Shown here piece by piece: positions 50,568 through 60,157 of a DNA stretch of 64,000 bases (position 1 is the first letter of the stretch; every line of letters starts with the position of its first letter). Both the position numbers and the translations under genes were made by a program. Source of the stretch: Kutzneria viridogrisea (GTDB taxonomy: Bacteria; Actinomycetota; Actinomycetes; Mycobacteriales; Pseudonocardiaceae); the NCBI GenBank assembly GCA_014138725.1, contig JACJID010000005.1, positions 310,001 through 374,000 on the forward strand. The letters are read 5' to 3'. The notes under the pieces are model-generated. The model did not search any database. It had not been told where the DNA came from and was given only the letters and a program-made list of their open reading frames with translations.

Positions 50568-51519
50568 GGCCGACGTGTCGACGCGGTCCGCGCCGCGACC
50601 CTGGCGACGTCGATGTCGAGCCCGGTCAGCTGCCAGGAGACCTGCCACAGCAGCCGGATCGCCCGATCGGCGCCCGGCCGGATCAAGCGGCGACGGACCG
50701 GGGCACCGGCCATGCCCCAGCGCGGGCCGTACAGGGCGCCACCGACGGCACGCGGGTCGGTTGCCGCGCGCAGCGGGCTCAGCGCCCCGCGCTCGGTGTC
50801 CATTCCGATCCGACGGGTGAGGGCGAGGAAGAAACGACCCAGGCCACCACCTCCGCCAGCGGTGACCGTGGTCGACTGGATATCGGAGTTCGTGAGGCCC
50901 GGGTGGGCGGTCAGGGCCCTCACGGACAGCCCGGTCTCCTGGAACTGCCGGTCCAGCCCCTGGGCGAAGTGCCTGTTGGCGAGCTTGGAATTCCCGTACG
51001 CGCGCCACGGGTCGTAATCGCGGAGCAGGAACGGATCGCCAGGATCCAGGGGGCGGCCGGTGTGCTGGGCCCCACTGGTCACCGTGACCACCCGGGCGTC
51101 GCGCGTACGCACCAGGGCGGGCAGCAGGCGCGTGGTCAGCGCCCAGTGCCCGAGGTGGTTGATGCCCAGTTGGGTTTCGAATCCGTCGGTTGTGCGCCCC
51201 TGCGGCATCGCCATCACGCCCGCGTTGTTGACCAGGAGGTCGATACCGGGTGGGCCGCCAGGATCTGCTCGGCAGCGTGCTCGACCGACGCGAGCGATCC
51301 CAGGTCGAGCGGAACGATCTCCACCAACGCACCCGGATGGGCCGCGCTGATCCGGTCGCGGGCCACCACCGCCTTGGCTTCGTTGCGGGCCGCCATGACG
51401 ACGTGGGCACCCTTCCCTGCCAGCGCCATCGCCGTGGCCAGGCCGATGCCACCGTTGGCGCCGGTCACCACCGCGACACGGCCACTCTGATCGGGAACGT
51501 CGGCCAATGACCAGGACAT
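50564..51519 (-). pseudogene. Short-chain dehydrogenase interrupted by a one-base frameshift
   Basis: Two adjoining frames encode one SDR of ~317 residues. The first (51519 to 51214) has the cofactor motif [16 protein letters not shown] and ends at a stop soon after AEQILAAHP. The second (from about 51245 to 50564) continues with [30 protein letters not shown] and the catalytic YGNSKLAN. Near 51246, CACCCGGTATCGAC appears to lack one G; CACCCGGGTATCGAC would restore [12 protein letters not shown]. Both halves look otherwise intact, so the change is recent or a sequencing error in a G/C run. It is coupled to the AraC gene downstream. Confidence 0.8.
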
Positions 51520-51636
51520 ACCGGTAGCTCCTTGGACGGGTCGCGCGCTGCTGCTCTCACGTTACGTAGCTCGAGCGCTGAGCCCAGTGGCAGAACCCGC
51601 CATGGATGTAGCAGTTCGCGCCACAGCGGTGTGAGC

Positions 51637-51670
51637 GTGCCACCCAGGTGGCACAGCAAGCGATCTTGCT
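51637..51670. promoter_or_regulatory. Two adjacent palindromes upstream of the SDR gene
   Basis: GTGCCACC-CA-GGTGGCAC (51637-51654) is followed directly by AGCAAG-CGAT-CTTGCT (51655-51670). They are in the 247-bp gap between the SDR start (51519) and the dnaB stop (51767). They may be the AraC operator or hairpins ending the leftward dnaB transcript. Confidence 0.5.
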
Positions 51671-51766
51671 CAGGACGGCTGTCTCACACTCGTTTCATCA
51701 ATGAAGCTGGCATGAAGTCGACCGTGAGAAAATGAAGGGCGTTTTAAGATCCTACAAAGCGAATGA

Positions 51767-53128
51767 TCAGCCCTGGGCGAGGTCGGCGAACCGGCTGTAG
51801 TGCAGCTGATGCGCCACCGTCACCGTGCTGGTGGGACCGGCGCGGTGCTTGGCCAGGATCAGGTCCGCCTCACCCGCGCGCGGGTCGTCCCGTTCCCAGG
51901 CGTCCGGCCGGTGGATCAGGATCACCGCGTCGGCGTCCTGCTCCAGCGAGCCGGACTCACGCAGGTCGGAGAGCATCGGCCGCTTGTCGGTGCGCTGCTC
52001 GGGGCCACGGTTGAGCTGACTGATCGCGATCACCGGCACCTCCAGCTCCTTGGCCAGCAGCTTCAGGTGCCGGGAGAACTCGGAGACCTCCTGCTGACGG
52101 GACTCCACCCGCTTGCCGGAGCTCATCAGCTGGAGGTAGTCCAGCACCACCAGCTTGAGGTCGTTGCGCTGCTTGAGCCGCCGCGCCTTGGCCCTGATCT
52201 CCATCATCGTCAGGTTCGGTGAGTCGTCGATGAACAGCGGGGCCTCGCTGATCTCGCTCATCCGACGGGCCAGCCGCGTCCAGTCGTCGTCGTTCATCTT
52301 GCCGCCGCGCATGTCGCCGAGCCGGATCCTGGCCTCGGCGGAAAGCATGCGCATGACGATCTCCGTCTTGCTCATTTCGAGCGAGAAGATGGCGCTGGTC
52401 ATGCCGTGCTTGATCGAGCAGGACCGCGCGAAGTCCAGTCCCAGGGTCGACTTGCCCACACCAGGACGTGCGGCGACGATGATCATCTGACCGGGGTGCA
52501 GACCGTTGGTGACGGCGTCCAGGTCGGTGAAGCCGGTGGGCACGCCCAGGGACTGGCCGCCGCGCGAGGCGATGGCGTCGATCTCGTCCATGGTGGGCTG
52601 CAACAGCTCCTCGAGGACGGAGTAGTCCTCGCTGGTGCGCCGCTCGGCCACCTCGTAGATGGCGGCCTGCGCGCGGTCCACGACCTCGGCCACGTCGGAG
52701 CCGTCGGAACCGCTGTAGCCCAGCTGCACGATCCGGGTGCCCGCCTCGACGAGACGGCGCAGGATGGCCTTCTCGGAGACGATCTCCGCGTAGTAACCGG
52801 CGTTGGCGGCGGTCGGCACGGTGGCGATCAGCGTGTGCAGGTACGGGGCACCGCCAACGCGCAGCAGCTCACCACGCCGTTCCAGCTCGGCGGACACGGT
52901 GATCGGGTCGGCGGGCTCGCCGCGGCCGTACAGGTCCAGGATGCAGTCGTAGACCGCCTGGTGCGCGGGCCGGTAGAAGTCGTTGGGGCTGAGCACCTCG
53001 ACCACGTCGGCGATGGCGTCCTTGCTCAGCAGCATGCCGCCGAGCACCGACTGCTCCGCGGCGAGATCCTGCGGAGGCTGCCGGTCGAAGCTCGGCTCGC
53101 TCATGCCGCGGTCATCCACGAGCGCCAC
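51767..53128 (-). CDS. dnaB: Replicative DNA helicase DnaB
   Basis: 453 residues from GTG 53128, seven bases after AGGAGG. It is the hexameric 5'-3' helicase that opens the replication fork. The N-terminal DnaG-interacting domain is at ~20-125 (QDLAAEQSVLGGMLLSKDAI). The RecA-like domain has Walker A in AARPGVGKSTLGLDFAR, Walker B in LKLVVLDYLQLM, and the DnaB-specific SQLNRGPEQRTDKRP and LRESGSLEQDADAVI. No intein interrupts it, unlike dnaB of several mycobacteria. It is downstream of rplI in the conserved rpsF-ssb-rpsR-rplI-dnaB order, with a 421-bp gap. Confidence 0.96.
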   Translation of the reverse strand: MALVDDRGMSEPSFDRQPPQDLAAEQSVLGGMLLSKDAIADVVEVLSPNDFYRPAHQAVYDCILDLYGRGEPADPITVSAELERRGELLRVGGAPYLHTLIATVPTAANAGYYAEIVSEKAILRRLVEAGTRIVQLGYSGSDGSDVAEVVDRAQAAIYEVAERRTSEDYSVLEELLQPTMDEIDAIASRGGQSLGVPTGFTDLDAVTNGLHPGQMIIVAARPGVGKSTLGLDFARSCSIKHGMTSAIFSLEMSKTEIVMRMLSAEARIRLGDMRGGKMNDDDWTRLARRMSEISEAPLFIDDSPNLTMMEIRAKARRLKQRNDLKLVVLDYLQLMSSGKRVESRQQEVSEFSRHLKLLAKELEVPVIAISQLNRGPEQRTDKRPMLSDLRESGSLEQDADAVILIHRPDAWERDDPRAGEADLILAKHRAGPTSTVTVAHQLHYSRFADLAQG

Positions 53129-53229
53129 CGCGCGTCCTCCTAGCGGTCGGTTGCCTGCACTACTGCTTGTACACGCCACCCCCGACAAGTCCGGGTGCGG
53201 GCGGGTCGCTGCGCACGCTAGATCGCCCG

Positions 53230-53392
53230 TGTGGAGCAGGGCAACCTGGCCTGTGGACAGGCCTGTGGACAGCCTGTGCGTGGTCGCGCGACCTGGTCAC
53301 AACCCGGGACCGAGCTTGGGGACAAGCTGTGGACAACTGTCTGTGGATGGAGAAGATCCGCAGGTCAGAGGGTGTGGGTAAGCTGTGGAAGA
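53230..53392. promoter_or_regulatory. Cluster of DnaA-box-like sequences between rplI and dnaB
   Basis: TGTGGACAA at 53328-53336 is the reverse complement of TTGTCCACA, the actinobacterial DnaA box. TGTGGACAG occurs at 53252 and 53264, TGTGGATGG at 53342, and weaker TGTGGA elements at 53230 and 53384, all in one orientation within ~160 bp. An opposite copy, TGTCCACAG, is at 53470-53478. The 53129-53506 stretch has no coding frame I can support. A role in DnaA-controlled dnaB transcription or DnaA titration is inferred. Confidence 0.6.
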
Positions 53393-53506
53393 ATTCACCC
53401 TCACCCGATGCGGCGTGTCGCGCGTGACCGTCTCCTCGGCGTGTCGTGCCCAGGGTGTCACAGCTCGCTGTCCACAGCCATTCGTGGGCGCACTGCTGCA
53501 AACGAG

Positions 53507-53543
53507 CGAAAGCTCCGCCCGACCAGGCCGGGCGGAGCTTTCG
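53507..53543. terminator. Intrinsic terminator after rplI
   Basis: CGAAAGCTCCGCCCG (53507-53521) and CGGGCGGAGCTTTCG (53529-53543) form a perfect 15-bp stem with a 7-base loop, seven bases past the rplI stop. It should separate the ribosomal operon from dnaB. Confidence 0.9.
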
Positions 53544-53549
53544 GGTGAA

Positions 53550-54005
53550 TCAGGCGGTGGCCACGACCTCGAGGTTGAGGGCGACCGACACGTCCGGGTG
53601 CAGCCGGACGTTCACCGAGTGCTTGCCGGTGGTCTTGATGTGACCGGCGGTGTCCACGGAGCGCTTGTCCAGGACCGGACCGCCCGCGGCCTTGACCGCG
53701 GCCACGATGTCGGCGGTGGTGACCGAGCCGAACAGCTTCTTCGAGCCGGCGGCGGCCTTCGCGTTCAGCTTGATGGCGCCGAGACCGTCGATGGCGGTCT
53801 TGACCTCCTTGGCGTGGTCCAGGTCGCGGATCCGGCGGGTCTCCTGGGCCCGGCGGATCGTGCTGACCTGCTTCTGCGCGCCGCGGGTGGCCAGGATCGC
53901 CAGGCCGCGGGGCAGCAGGAAGTTGCGGCCGTAGCCGTCCTTGACCTCGACGAGGTCGCCGGGGCCGCCGAGGCCGCTGACGTCAGCGGTGAGGATGAGC
54001 TTCAT
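53550..54005 (-). CDS. rplI: 50S ribosomal protein L9
   Basis: 151 residues, the usual length. The N-terminal domain has [20 protein letters not shown] and [17 protein letters not shown], the rRNA-binding L9 signature. A central helix (~45-75) leads to the C-terminal domain with [10 protein letters not shown]. It sits 16 bases downstream of rpsR and ends at a strong terminator. Confidence 0.97.
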   Translation of the reverse strand: MKLILTADVSGLGGPGDLVEVKDGYGRNFLLPRGLAILATRGAQKQVSTIRRAQETRRIRDLDHAKEVKTAIDGLGAIKLNAKAAAGSKKLFGSVTTADIVAAVKAAGGPVLDKRSVDTAGHIKTTGKHSVNVRLHPDVSVALNLEVVATA

Positions 54006-54021
54006 CAGTGCACTCCCCTGC

Positions 54022-54264
54022 TCAGCGCGCGGTCGAGGTGTAGGGCAGCAGCGCCATCTCGCGCGAGTTCTTCACGGCGATGGCGATGTCGCGCTGGTGC
54101 TGGCTGCAGTTGCCGGTCACCCGACGGGCGCGGATCTTGCCCCGGTCGGAGATGTACTTGCGCAGCAGCGTGGTGTCCTTGTAGTCGATCAGGTTCGCGG
54201 TCGACTTGTCCTTGCAGAAGACGCAAACCTTCTTCTTGGGCTTGCGCACAGGCGGCTTCGCCAT
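54022..54264 (-). CDS. rpsR: 30S ribosomal protein S18 (zinc-binding C+ form)
   Basis: 80 residues. [10 protein letters not shown] at ~13-22 and [13 protein letters not shown] near 50-62 give the Cys/His set of the zinc-binding (C+) form; zinc-starvation paralogues lack these cysteines. [19 protein letters not shown] is the core S18 motif. It is within the rpsF operon, between ssb and rplI. Confidence 0.96.
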   Translation of the reverse strand: MAKPPVRKPKKKVCVFCKDKSTANLIDYKDTTLLRKYISDRGKIRARRVTGNCSQHQRDIAIAVKNSREMALLPYTSTAR

Positions 54265-54311
54265 GGGTTACTCCTGTGTATTACGCGTGAATGAGGTCGG
54301 GGGCGCGTCGC

Positions 54312-54800
54312 TCAGAACGGCGGCTCGTCGGCGAAACCGCCGGAGCTGGCCGGAGGCGCGGAGCCCCACGGGTCGTCGGCAGGGCCGCTGGAGGATCCGC
54401 CACCGTACCCACCACCGCCACCGCCACCACCGGCGCGCTGGACCTTGTTGACCTTGGCGTTGGCGTACCGCAGTGAGGGGCCGACTTCCTCGACGTCCAG
54501 CTCAACGACGGTGCGCTTCTCGCCTTCCTTGGTCTCGTAGGACCGCTGCTTCAGCCGGCCGGTCACGATGACCCGAGAACCCCTGGTCAGGGACTCGGCC
54601 ACGTTCTCCGCCGCCTGGCGCCAGATGCTGCAGCGCAGGAACAGCGCCTCGCCGTCCTTCCACTCGCCGGACTGCCGGTCGAGGGTGCGGGGCGTGGACG
54701 CGACGGTGAAGCTCGCGACCGCGGCACCGGACGGGGTGAAGCGGAGCTCGGGATCAGCGGTCAGGTTCCCGACCACGGTGATCGTCGTCTCGCCTGCCAC
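54312..54800 (-). CDS. ssb: Single-stranded DNA-binding protein
   Basis: 162 residues. The OB fold covers ~1-110 ([58 protein letters not shown]). A Gly-rich linker (~125-140) leads to the acidic tip DEPPF that recruits replication and repair proteins. It lies between rpsF (5 bases upstream) and rpsR. Confidence 0.96.
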   Translation of the reverse strand: MAGETTITVVGNLTADPELRFTPSGAAVASFTVASTPRTLDRQSGEWKDGEALFLRCSIWRQAAENVAESLTRGSRVIVTGRLKQRSYETKEGEKRTVVELDVEEVGPSLRYANAKVNKVQRAGGGGGGGGYGGGSSSGPADDPWGSAPPASSGGFADEPPF

Positions 54801-54805
54801 CGCGA

Positions 54806-55102
54806 TCAGCCCTTGGCTGCGTCGCGACGCAGGACCTTGGTGCGCAGCACCGAGTCCTGCAGGGACAGCTGGCGGTCCAGTTCCTTGACCGCGGCGGGCT
54901 CGGCGTTCACGTCGAGCAGGGCGTAGATGCCCTCGGCCTGCTTGTTGATCTCGAACGAGAGCCTGCGACGGCCCCAGACGTCGACCTTCTCCACGTTTCC
55001 GCCCGAGGTGCGGATGACGTTGAGGAACGTGTCCAGAGTCGGAGCGACGGTGCGCTCATCGAGACTGGGATCCAAGATGACCATCACTTCGTAATGACGC
55101 AT
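54806..55102 (-). CDS. rpsF: 30S ribosomal protein S6
   Basis: 98 residues from the ATG opening [18 protein letters not shown], the usual S6 start; GTG 55111 lies too close to the AGGAGG site. The S6 signature [20 protein letters not shown] is in the middle. S6 pairs with S18 on the 30S platform. It heads the rpsF-ssb-rpsR-rplI operon. Confidence 0.96.
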   Translation of the reverse strand: MRHYEVMVILDPSLDERTVAPTLDTFLNVIRTSGGNVEKVDVWGRRRLSFEINKQAEGIYALLDVNAEPAAVKELDRQLSLQDSVLRTKVLRRDAAKG

Positions 55103-55220
55103 GAAGACCACTCACCTCCTGTGGACTGGCGCGGCCACGGTCGTTCCGTGGCAGGAGGGCCTGTTGCGTCAGCAACCCAAAGAGGTTAACAGCCGAGGGG
55201 TACCGGGACGAAATCGGTGC

Positions 55221-56231
55221 TCAGGCCACGCCGGTGCGGCGCAGCACCCAGGTGCGGACCAGCGCGGCGGTGACCCCGGCCAGGGCCAGCACGGCGATGA
55301 GCACGGGTGCCGCCACACCGCCGCCCGCCACACTGGGCAGCGCCTGCGCACGACCGGCGGTCTGCACCCCGTCGGAGTCCGGGGTGGTGCCGCTGAGCGT
55401 GCCGACCTGCGGGGCGTAGCCGGGCACCGAGCCGCCGTAGAGCGCGCCGGGGGACGGGGCGAACTCGCCGGGCACGGCGAAGGGCAGGTTGGTGTAGGAG
55501 AACAGCGGGACGCGGCCGTAGTCGTAGGAGCCCGCACCGCCGCCGAACTGGTAGAGCTGCACGCCGCCGGGGGTCAGGCCGCCGGAGGTCGGGAAGTTGC
55601 TGCTCGTGCTGCCGGTGCCGCCCCCGCCGGGGGTCGTGGTGCCGCCCCCGCCCGGGGTAGTGGTGCCGCCACCGGGCGTGGTCCCGCTGCCGCCGGGGTT
55701 GGGGGTGCCGCCCCCGCCGGTGGCCTTCTGCGAGGCGTCGGCGATGGCCTGCGTGCCGTTCTGGATCGGTGCGGCCGCGGAGTTGACGCCCTGCACGGTC
55801 ACGCCGCAGCCCGCGGTCAGCGCGTTCTGCACCCCGCCGACCAGTACGCCGATGACCGGGCCGAGCAGCGGGATCTGCTTGAGCTTGTCGACCACGGTGG
55901 TGGCGATGCTGCCGCCGGTGATGTAGCCGTTGCCGGTGGGCAGCGCGCCGATCGGGATCGCGGGCATGGCCGTGAACGCCTTCTTGAACGGCGCGGCCAG
56001 CGGCGGCCCGAGCAGCGAGATCGCGGTGACCAGGTTGGTGATCGGTTCGACCACCGCCGAGGGGCTGAGCGACACCGGTTGACCCGGTGCGCCCTGGATC
56101 GAGGTGGCGCAGCTGCCGAGCACGATCGGTTCGGCGGCCGCCGCCGTGCCGGTGCTCGCCACCAGCCCGGCAGCGCTGACGGAGAACAGCACGGCAGCCG
56201 CGGTCAGTGCGGTGCCGATACGTCCGCCCAT
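55221..56231 (-). CDS. Secreted protein with C-terminal membrane anchor
   Basis: 336 residues from ATG 56231 (AGGGGTGAAC upstream). No family recognised. A signal peptide covers ~1-33 (ALTAAAVLFSVSAAGLVA). The mature N-terminal domain (35-175) has two cysteines (SCATSIQ; AGCGVTV) that may pair. A linker near 180-215 repeats TTPGGGG-like units. The C terminus has a membrane helix (VLIAVLALAGVTAALV) and basic tail RTWVLRRTG. It is upstream of rpsF in the same direction but at 118 bp, so probably separate. An extracellular anchored protein; function unknown. Confidence 0.65.
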   Translation of the reverse strand: MGGRIGTALTAAAVLFSVSAAGLVASTGTAAAAEPIVLGSCATSIQGAPGQPVSLSPSAVVEPITNLVTAISLLGPPLAAPFKKAFTAMPAIPIGALPTGNGYITGGSIATTVVDKLKQIPLLGPVIGVLVGGVQNALTAGCGVTVQGVNSAAAPIQNGTQAIADASQKATGGGGTPNPGGSGTTPGGGTTTPGGGGTTTPGGGGTGSTSSNFPTSGGLTPGGVQLYQFGGGAGSYDYGRVPLFSYTNLPFAVPGEFAPSPGALYGGSVPGYAPQVGTLSGTTPDSDGVQTAGRAQALPSVAGGGVAAPVLIAVLALAGVTAALVRTWVLRRTGVA

Positions 56232-56346
56232 GTTCACCCCTGCAGGTTGACCCGTCGGTAACTTCATGGAGTAAACGACGGTACGTCGCCGAGGTGACGC
56301 CTGCCACGGGTATTGAGGGTGGAAATCACTCGGATACCCTCCTGAC

Positions 56347-57117
56347 ATGCGCATCGGGGCCCACGTACGCGACGACGACCCCCTCGGCGCGGCGCGCGAG
56401 CGCGGTGCCGAGGTCGTCCAGTTCTTCCTGTCCGACCCGCAGGGCTGGAAGGCGCCCAAGCCGCACCCGCAGGCCGAGCAGTTGCGTGACGGGGACCTGA
56501 CGGTGTTCGTGCACTCCCCGTACGTCATCAACGTGGCCTCGTTGAACAACCGGATCCGCATCCCCTCCCGCAAGGCGGTGCAGCAGCATGCCGAGGCCGC
56601 CGCGGCGGTGGGCGCCAAGGGCCTGGTGGTGCACGGCGGTCACGTGACCAAGGGCGAGGACCCGGCCGAGGGGCTGGCCAACTGGCGCAAGCTGTTCGAG
56701 CGGCAGGCCGACAGCGGGGGCTTCGCGGTGCCGGTGCTGATCGAGAACACCGCGGGCGGGGACAACGCGATGGCCCGCAAGTTCGAGATGCTGGCCAGGC
56801 TCTGGGACCAGGTCGGCGAGTTCGGCGCCGGGTTCTGCCTGGACACCTGCCACGCCTTCGCGGCGGGCGAGGAGCTGCTGGGCATCGTGGACCGGGTCAA
56901 GGCGATCACCGGCCGGATCGACCTGGTGCACCTCAACGACTCCCGGGACGAGTTCGACTCGGCCCGCGACCGGCACGCCAACATCGGTGCGGGCACTATC
57001 GACCCGCAGCTGCTGGTGGCCGTGGTCGCCGCGGCCGGCGCGCCGGTGGTCGTGGAGACGCCCGGTGAGGGCCAGGCCGCCGACATCGCGTTCCTGCGCG
57101 AGCACCTCGCCGGGTGA
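56347..57117 (+). CDS. Endonuclease IV family protein (AP endonuclease type)
   Basis: 256 residues with a TIM-barrel of the endonuclease IV (Nfo) family. Metal ligands are visible in [14 protein letters not shown] (His), [14 protein letters not shown] (His), [10 protein letters not shown] (Glu), [12 protein letters not shown] (Asp, His) and [10 protein letters not shown] (His, Asp). It should cut DNA at abasic sites using a three-zinc centre. Length is slightly shorter than E. coli Nfo, as in mycobacterial End. It overlaps the following membrane glycosyltransferase gene by four bases (GTGA). Confidence 0.88.
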   Translation: MRIGAHVRDDDPLGAARERGAEVVQFFLSDPQGWKAPKPHPQAEQLRDGDLTVFVHSPYVINVASLNNRIRIPSRKAVQQHAEAAAAVGAKGLVVHGGHVTKGEDPAEGLANWRKLFERQADSGGFAVPVLIENTAGGDNAMARKFEMLARLWDQVGEFGAGFCLDTCHAFAAGEELLGIVDRVKAITGRIDLVHLNDSRDEFDSARDRHANIGAGTIDPQLLVAVVAAAGAPVVVETPGEGQAADIAFLREHLAG

Positions 57118-58421
57118 GAGGGGCCGCGCTGGCCCTGCTCGTCCTGCTCTGCGGGGCGGCCCTGGTGGTGGGCTACGGGAACAAGGAGCGCTGCACCGGG
57201 CCGCGGTTCGACGCCCAGGGGCGGTCCGAGCCCAACTACGAGGTCCGCCGCTACCGGGACGTGTGCTACTCCGACATCCAGCAGCTCTGGCTGGGCCGTG
57301 AGATCGACAAGCACGTGTTCCCGTACGTCTCGGGCAGCCTGGACGCCGAGGGGCACCTGCTCGGCGGTTCGGTGGAGTACCCGGTGCTGACCGGCATGCT
57401 GATCTGGGCGGGCGCGTACTTCGCCAGCACCGACGGCCAGTTCCTGTTCTGGTCCGCGCTGTTGCTGGCCCCGTTCGGGCTGGCCGTGGGCTGGCTGCTC
57501 GGCAGGATGGCGCGCTGGCGTGCGCTGATGTGGGCGCTGAGCCCGCCGCTGGTGCTCTACGCCTTCCACAACTGGGACCTGCCCGCGGTGGCCTGCACGG
57601 TGGCCGCCCTGTACTTCGCGCTGTGGCGCGGCAGGCCGCTGGTCGCCGCCGCCCTGCTGGGTTTCGGCTTCGCGTTCAAGATCTACCCGATCATCTTCGT
57701 CGCCCCGCTCGCGCTGTACGTGCTGGCCGCCAGCCCCTCCCGGCGGGACCTGCTCGGCGCGGTGCGCGTGGTGCTCACCGCGGGCCTGAGCGCGGTGCTG
57801 GTGAACCTGCCGTTCGTGCTCGCGGGCCCGGAGGGCTGGGCGGCCTCCTTCCAGTTCCAGCAGCAGCGCCCGGTGGACATCACGGCGAACTCCTTGTGGT
57901 TCTGGGGTTTCCGCCCGTACTCGGACCCGAGCTCGCACGGGTTCCAGGCCGCGGTGAACGCCTGGTCCCCGCTGCTGGTCGTGCTGTCCTTCGCCGTGGC
58001 ACTGGCCGTGGGCTGGTGGCGCTACCGCCGCGAGGGCGTGTACCCGCTGCTGCCGGTGTGCGCCTCGATGCTGTGCGGTTTCCTGCTGCTGTACCGGGTC
58101 TTCTCCCCGCAGTACACGCTGTGGCTGCTGCCGTTCTTCGCGCTGGTGCCGGTGCGCTGGGGCTGGTTCGTCGGCTTCCTGGTCACCGACCTGGCCATGG
58201 GCATCGGCATCTTCCGCTGGTACTACTCGATCCAGGTCGGCCTGCCCAACGACGCCTACACCAACCTCGCCGAGCAGGCGGTGGTCGCCGGGGTGTGGGG
58301 CAGGGTCGCGCTGTTGACCGCTTTGTTCGGCGTGTTCCTGAAGTCCAAGGGCAAGACCCCCGTGGAGAAGCCAGAACCGGTACTGCGTGAGCCGGAGTTG
58401 GAGCCGGTCGGCGTCGCGTGA
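57114..58421 (+). CDS. GT-C type membrane glycosyltransferase, Rv0051-like paralogue 1
   Basis: 435 residues from GTG 57114 with about ten to twelve membrane helices. After the first helix come [10 protein letters not shown] and [10 protein letters not shown], with the acidic pair expected in the first external loop of polyprenyl-phosphate-dependent GT-C enzymes. [18 protein letters not shown] and [14 protein letters not shown] follow. The same motifs appear in the leftward paralogue at 60931-62523. Related actinobacterial proteins (GT87/DUF2029-like, including Rv0051) are thought to add mannose or another sugar to envelope lipids or glycans. The acceptor is unknown. Coupled to the endonuclease IV gene. 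Confidence 0.8.
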   Translation: MRGAALALLVLLCGAALVVGYGNKERCTGPRFDAQGRSEPNYEVRRYRDVCYSDIQQLWLGREIDKHVFPYVSGSLDAEGHLLGGSVEYPVLTGMLIWAGAYFASTDGQFLFWSALLLAPFGLAVGWLLGRMARWRALMWALSPPLVLYAFHNWDLPAVACTVAALYFALWRGRPLVAAALLGFGFAFKIYPIIFVAPLALYVLAASPSRRDLLGAVRVVLTAGLSAVLVNLPFVLAGPEGWAASFQFQQQRPVDITANSLWFWGFRPYSDPSSHGFQAAVNAWSPLLVVLSFAVALAVGWWRYRREGVYPLLPVCASMLCGFLLLYRVFSPQYTLWLLPFFALVPVRWGWFVGFLVTDLAMGIGIFRWYYSIQVGLPNDAYTNLAEQAVVAGVWGRVALLTALFGVFLKSKGKTPVEKPEPVLREPELEPVGVA

Positions 58422-58527
58422 GCGTGGCCCTGTGCCCGGGTGCTGGACGTCACCCGGTTGGCGGATCCCGCCGACTCATCGCTGCCGAGATCGTGAAGGT
58501 GCCGCCGCCGCGGAGGGAGTTCTGCAC

Positions 58528-59727
58528 ATGAATCGCAGGCTGCTCGCGATCGCCGTGGGGGTCGCGCTGGAGCTGGTGCTGTCGCTGGTGGTCGGCGGGG
58601 TGGCGCACTCCGCGCCGCGCGACGCCTGGGTGGGCACCTGGGAGGCCGCGCCCGCCAACAGCACCGGCGGTGACAGCGGCTACCCGAACTACTCGATCCG
58701 CAACGTGGTGCACACCAGTGTTGGCGGTAAGCAGGTCCGGGTCAGGCTCTCCAACAAGTACGGCACCAAGCCGCTGCCGCTGGGGCACGTCACGGTCGGC
58801 GTGCAGGCCAAGCCCGGTACCCCGGAGGCCGTGTCGACCAAGGACGTGACCTTCCACGGGGCGCTGTCCACCACCGTGCCCGTCGGCGCCGACGTGCTCA
58901 GCGACCCCGTGCCGCTCGCCCTGCCGCCGAGCGTGAACCTGCTGGTCACCACGTACGTGCCCACCCCGTCCGGGCCGGTGACCTTCCACCCGCTCGCGTT
59001 GCAGACCTCGTTCTTCACGCGCGCCGGTGACCACGCGGGCGACACCTCCGGAGCGGCCTTCACCGAGCGGACCACCGTGTGGCACTACGTGACCGGGGTC
59101 GACGTGCTCGGCCCGGCAGCGGGCAGCGTGGTGACCCTGGGCGACTCGATCACCGACGGGGCGGGCTCCACCGCTGACGCCAACCGGCGGTGGCCGGACT
59201 TCCTCGCGCAGCGCCTGCTCGGGCAGAAGCGGCAGCTCGGGGTGCAGAACGCGGGGATCAGCGGCAACCGGATCCTGCTCGATGGCGGCAGCGCGGGCGA
59301 GGCGGCGCTCAAGCGCTTCGACGAGGACGTGCTGTCCAGGACCGGCGTGCGCACCCTGGCCATCCTGGAGGGCATCAACGACATCCAGCAGACCCCGCAC
59401 GAGACCGACCCGTCCAAGATCGAGAACGGGCTCGCGCAGCTGGCCAGGCGGGCGCACCAGCGCGGGCTGCGCGTGGTCGGCGCCACGATCACCCCGTTCC
59501 GCGGCTGGGGCTCCTACACCGACTCCCTGGAGGCCGTCCGGGTCGGCGTGAACCACTGGATCCGCACCAGCGGGGTCTTCGACTCGGTGGTCGACCTGGA
59601 CAAGGTCATCGCCGACCCGGCCGAGCCCAGGCAGATGCTCAAGGCGTACGACTGCGGTGACCACCTGCACCCCGGCGACGCCGGCTACCAGGCCATGGCC
59701 AACGCCTTCGACCTGAGCAGGTTGTAA
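58528..59727 (+). CDS. Secreted SGNH/GDSL hydrolase
   Basis: 399 residues from ATG 58528, eight bases after GGAGGGAG. A signal peptide covers ~1-30. Residues ~35-190 are a beta-sandwich-like domain seen before SGNH domains in actinomycetes (WVGTWEAAPANS). The SGNH domain starts near 195 with VVTLGDSITDGAGS (nucleophile Ser), NAGISGNRIL (Gly/Asn), LEGINDIQQ and GDHLHPGDAGYQAM (catalytic Asp-x2-His). It should hydrolyse esters on extracellular polysaccharides or lipids. Confidence 0.88.
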   Translation: MNRRLLAIAVGVALELVLSLVVGGVAHSAPRDAWVGTWEAAPANSTGGDSGYPNYSIRNVVHTSVGGKQVRVRLSNKYGTKPLPLGHVTVGVQAKPGTPEAVSTKDVTFHGALSTTVPVGADVLSDPVPLALPPSVNLLVTTYVPTPSGPVTFHPLALQTSFFTRAGDHAGDTSGAAFTERTTVWHYVTGVDVLGPAAGSVVTLGDSITDGAGSTADANRRWPDFLAQRLLGQKRQLGVQNAGISGNRILLDGGSAGEAALKRFDEDVLSRTGVRTLAILEGINDIQQTPHETDPSKIENGLAQLARRAHQRGLRVVGATITPFRGWGSYTDSLEAVRVGVNHWIRTSGVFDSVVDLDKVIADPAEPRQMLKAYDCGDHLHPGDAGYQAMANAFDLSRL

Positions 59728-59728
59728 C

Positions 59729-60157
59729 TCAGCGCTGGCTCGTGTCGGCGGTGGCCATGCCCAGCTCCGCGCAGGCCTTGAGCAGGAGCTGGTCACCGCT
59801 GGCCACGACCAGGTCCGGCACGTCCAGTTGTTCGGCCGATGCGCAGTGCACGGCGTCGTAGCTGCGCAACGCGAGTTCGTGCGCCAGGACACCGGCTCTG
59901 CGCACGACCATTTCGGACACCTCGACCAGTTCGAGTGCGTTGTGCAGCAGGTCCAGTGACGCGAGCGCGCCCGCGTGCGCCTGCGCGTCGAGCCTGCCCA
60001 ACCGCCGGGCCTGCGCCAGCGCCGCCGCCGCCTCGACGTAGCTCAGTTCCGAGGAGAGCACCCGGTCCGCCACCTCCCACAGGATGGTCGCGGTCGGGGT
60101 GCCCGGCTCCCTGGTCAGCAGCGGGACCAGTGCGGAGGTGTCGAAGTAGCAGATCAT
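59729..60157 (-). CDS. vapC: VapC-type PIN-domain ribonuclease toxin
   Basis: 142 residues from the ATG overlapping the antitoxin stop (ATGA). The PIN acidic residues are in place: Asp in CYFDTSALVPLL (residue 6), Glu in SSELSYVEAAAAL (near 42), and Asp in LRSYDAVHCASA and VVASGDQLLL (near 100 and 118). VapC toxins cut tRNA or rRNA. It ends one base after the SGNH gene, tail to tail. Confidence 0.9.
   Translation of the reverse strand: MICYFDTSALVPLLTREPGTPTATILWEVADRVLSSELSYVEAAAALAQARRLGRLDAQAHAGALASLDLLHNALELVEVSEMVVRRAGVLAHELALRSYDAVHCASAEQLDVPDLVVASGDQLLLKACAELGMATADTSQR

Noticed and set aside
55590-55720. Repetitive CCGCCCCCGCCGGGG-type DNA as a possible repeat element
   Set aside because: It encodes the in-frame Thr/Pro/Gly linker of the secreted protein at 55221-56231, so it is coding low complexity.
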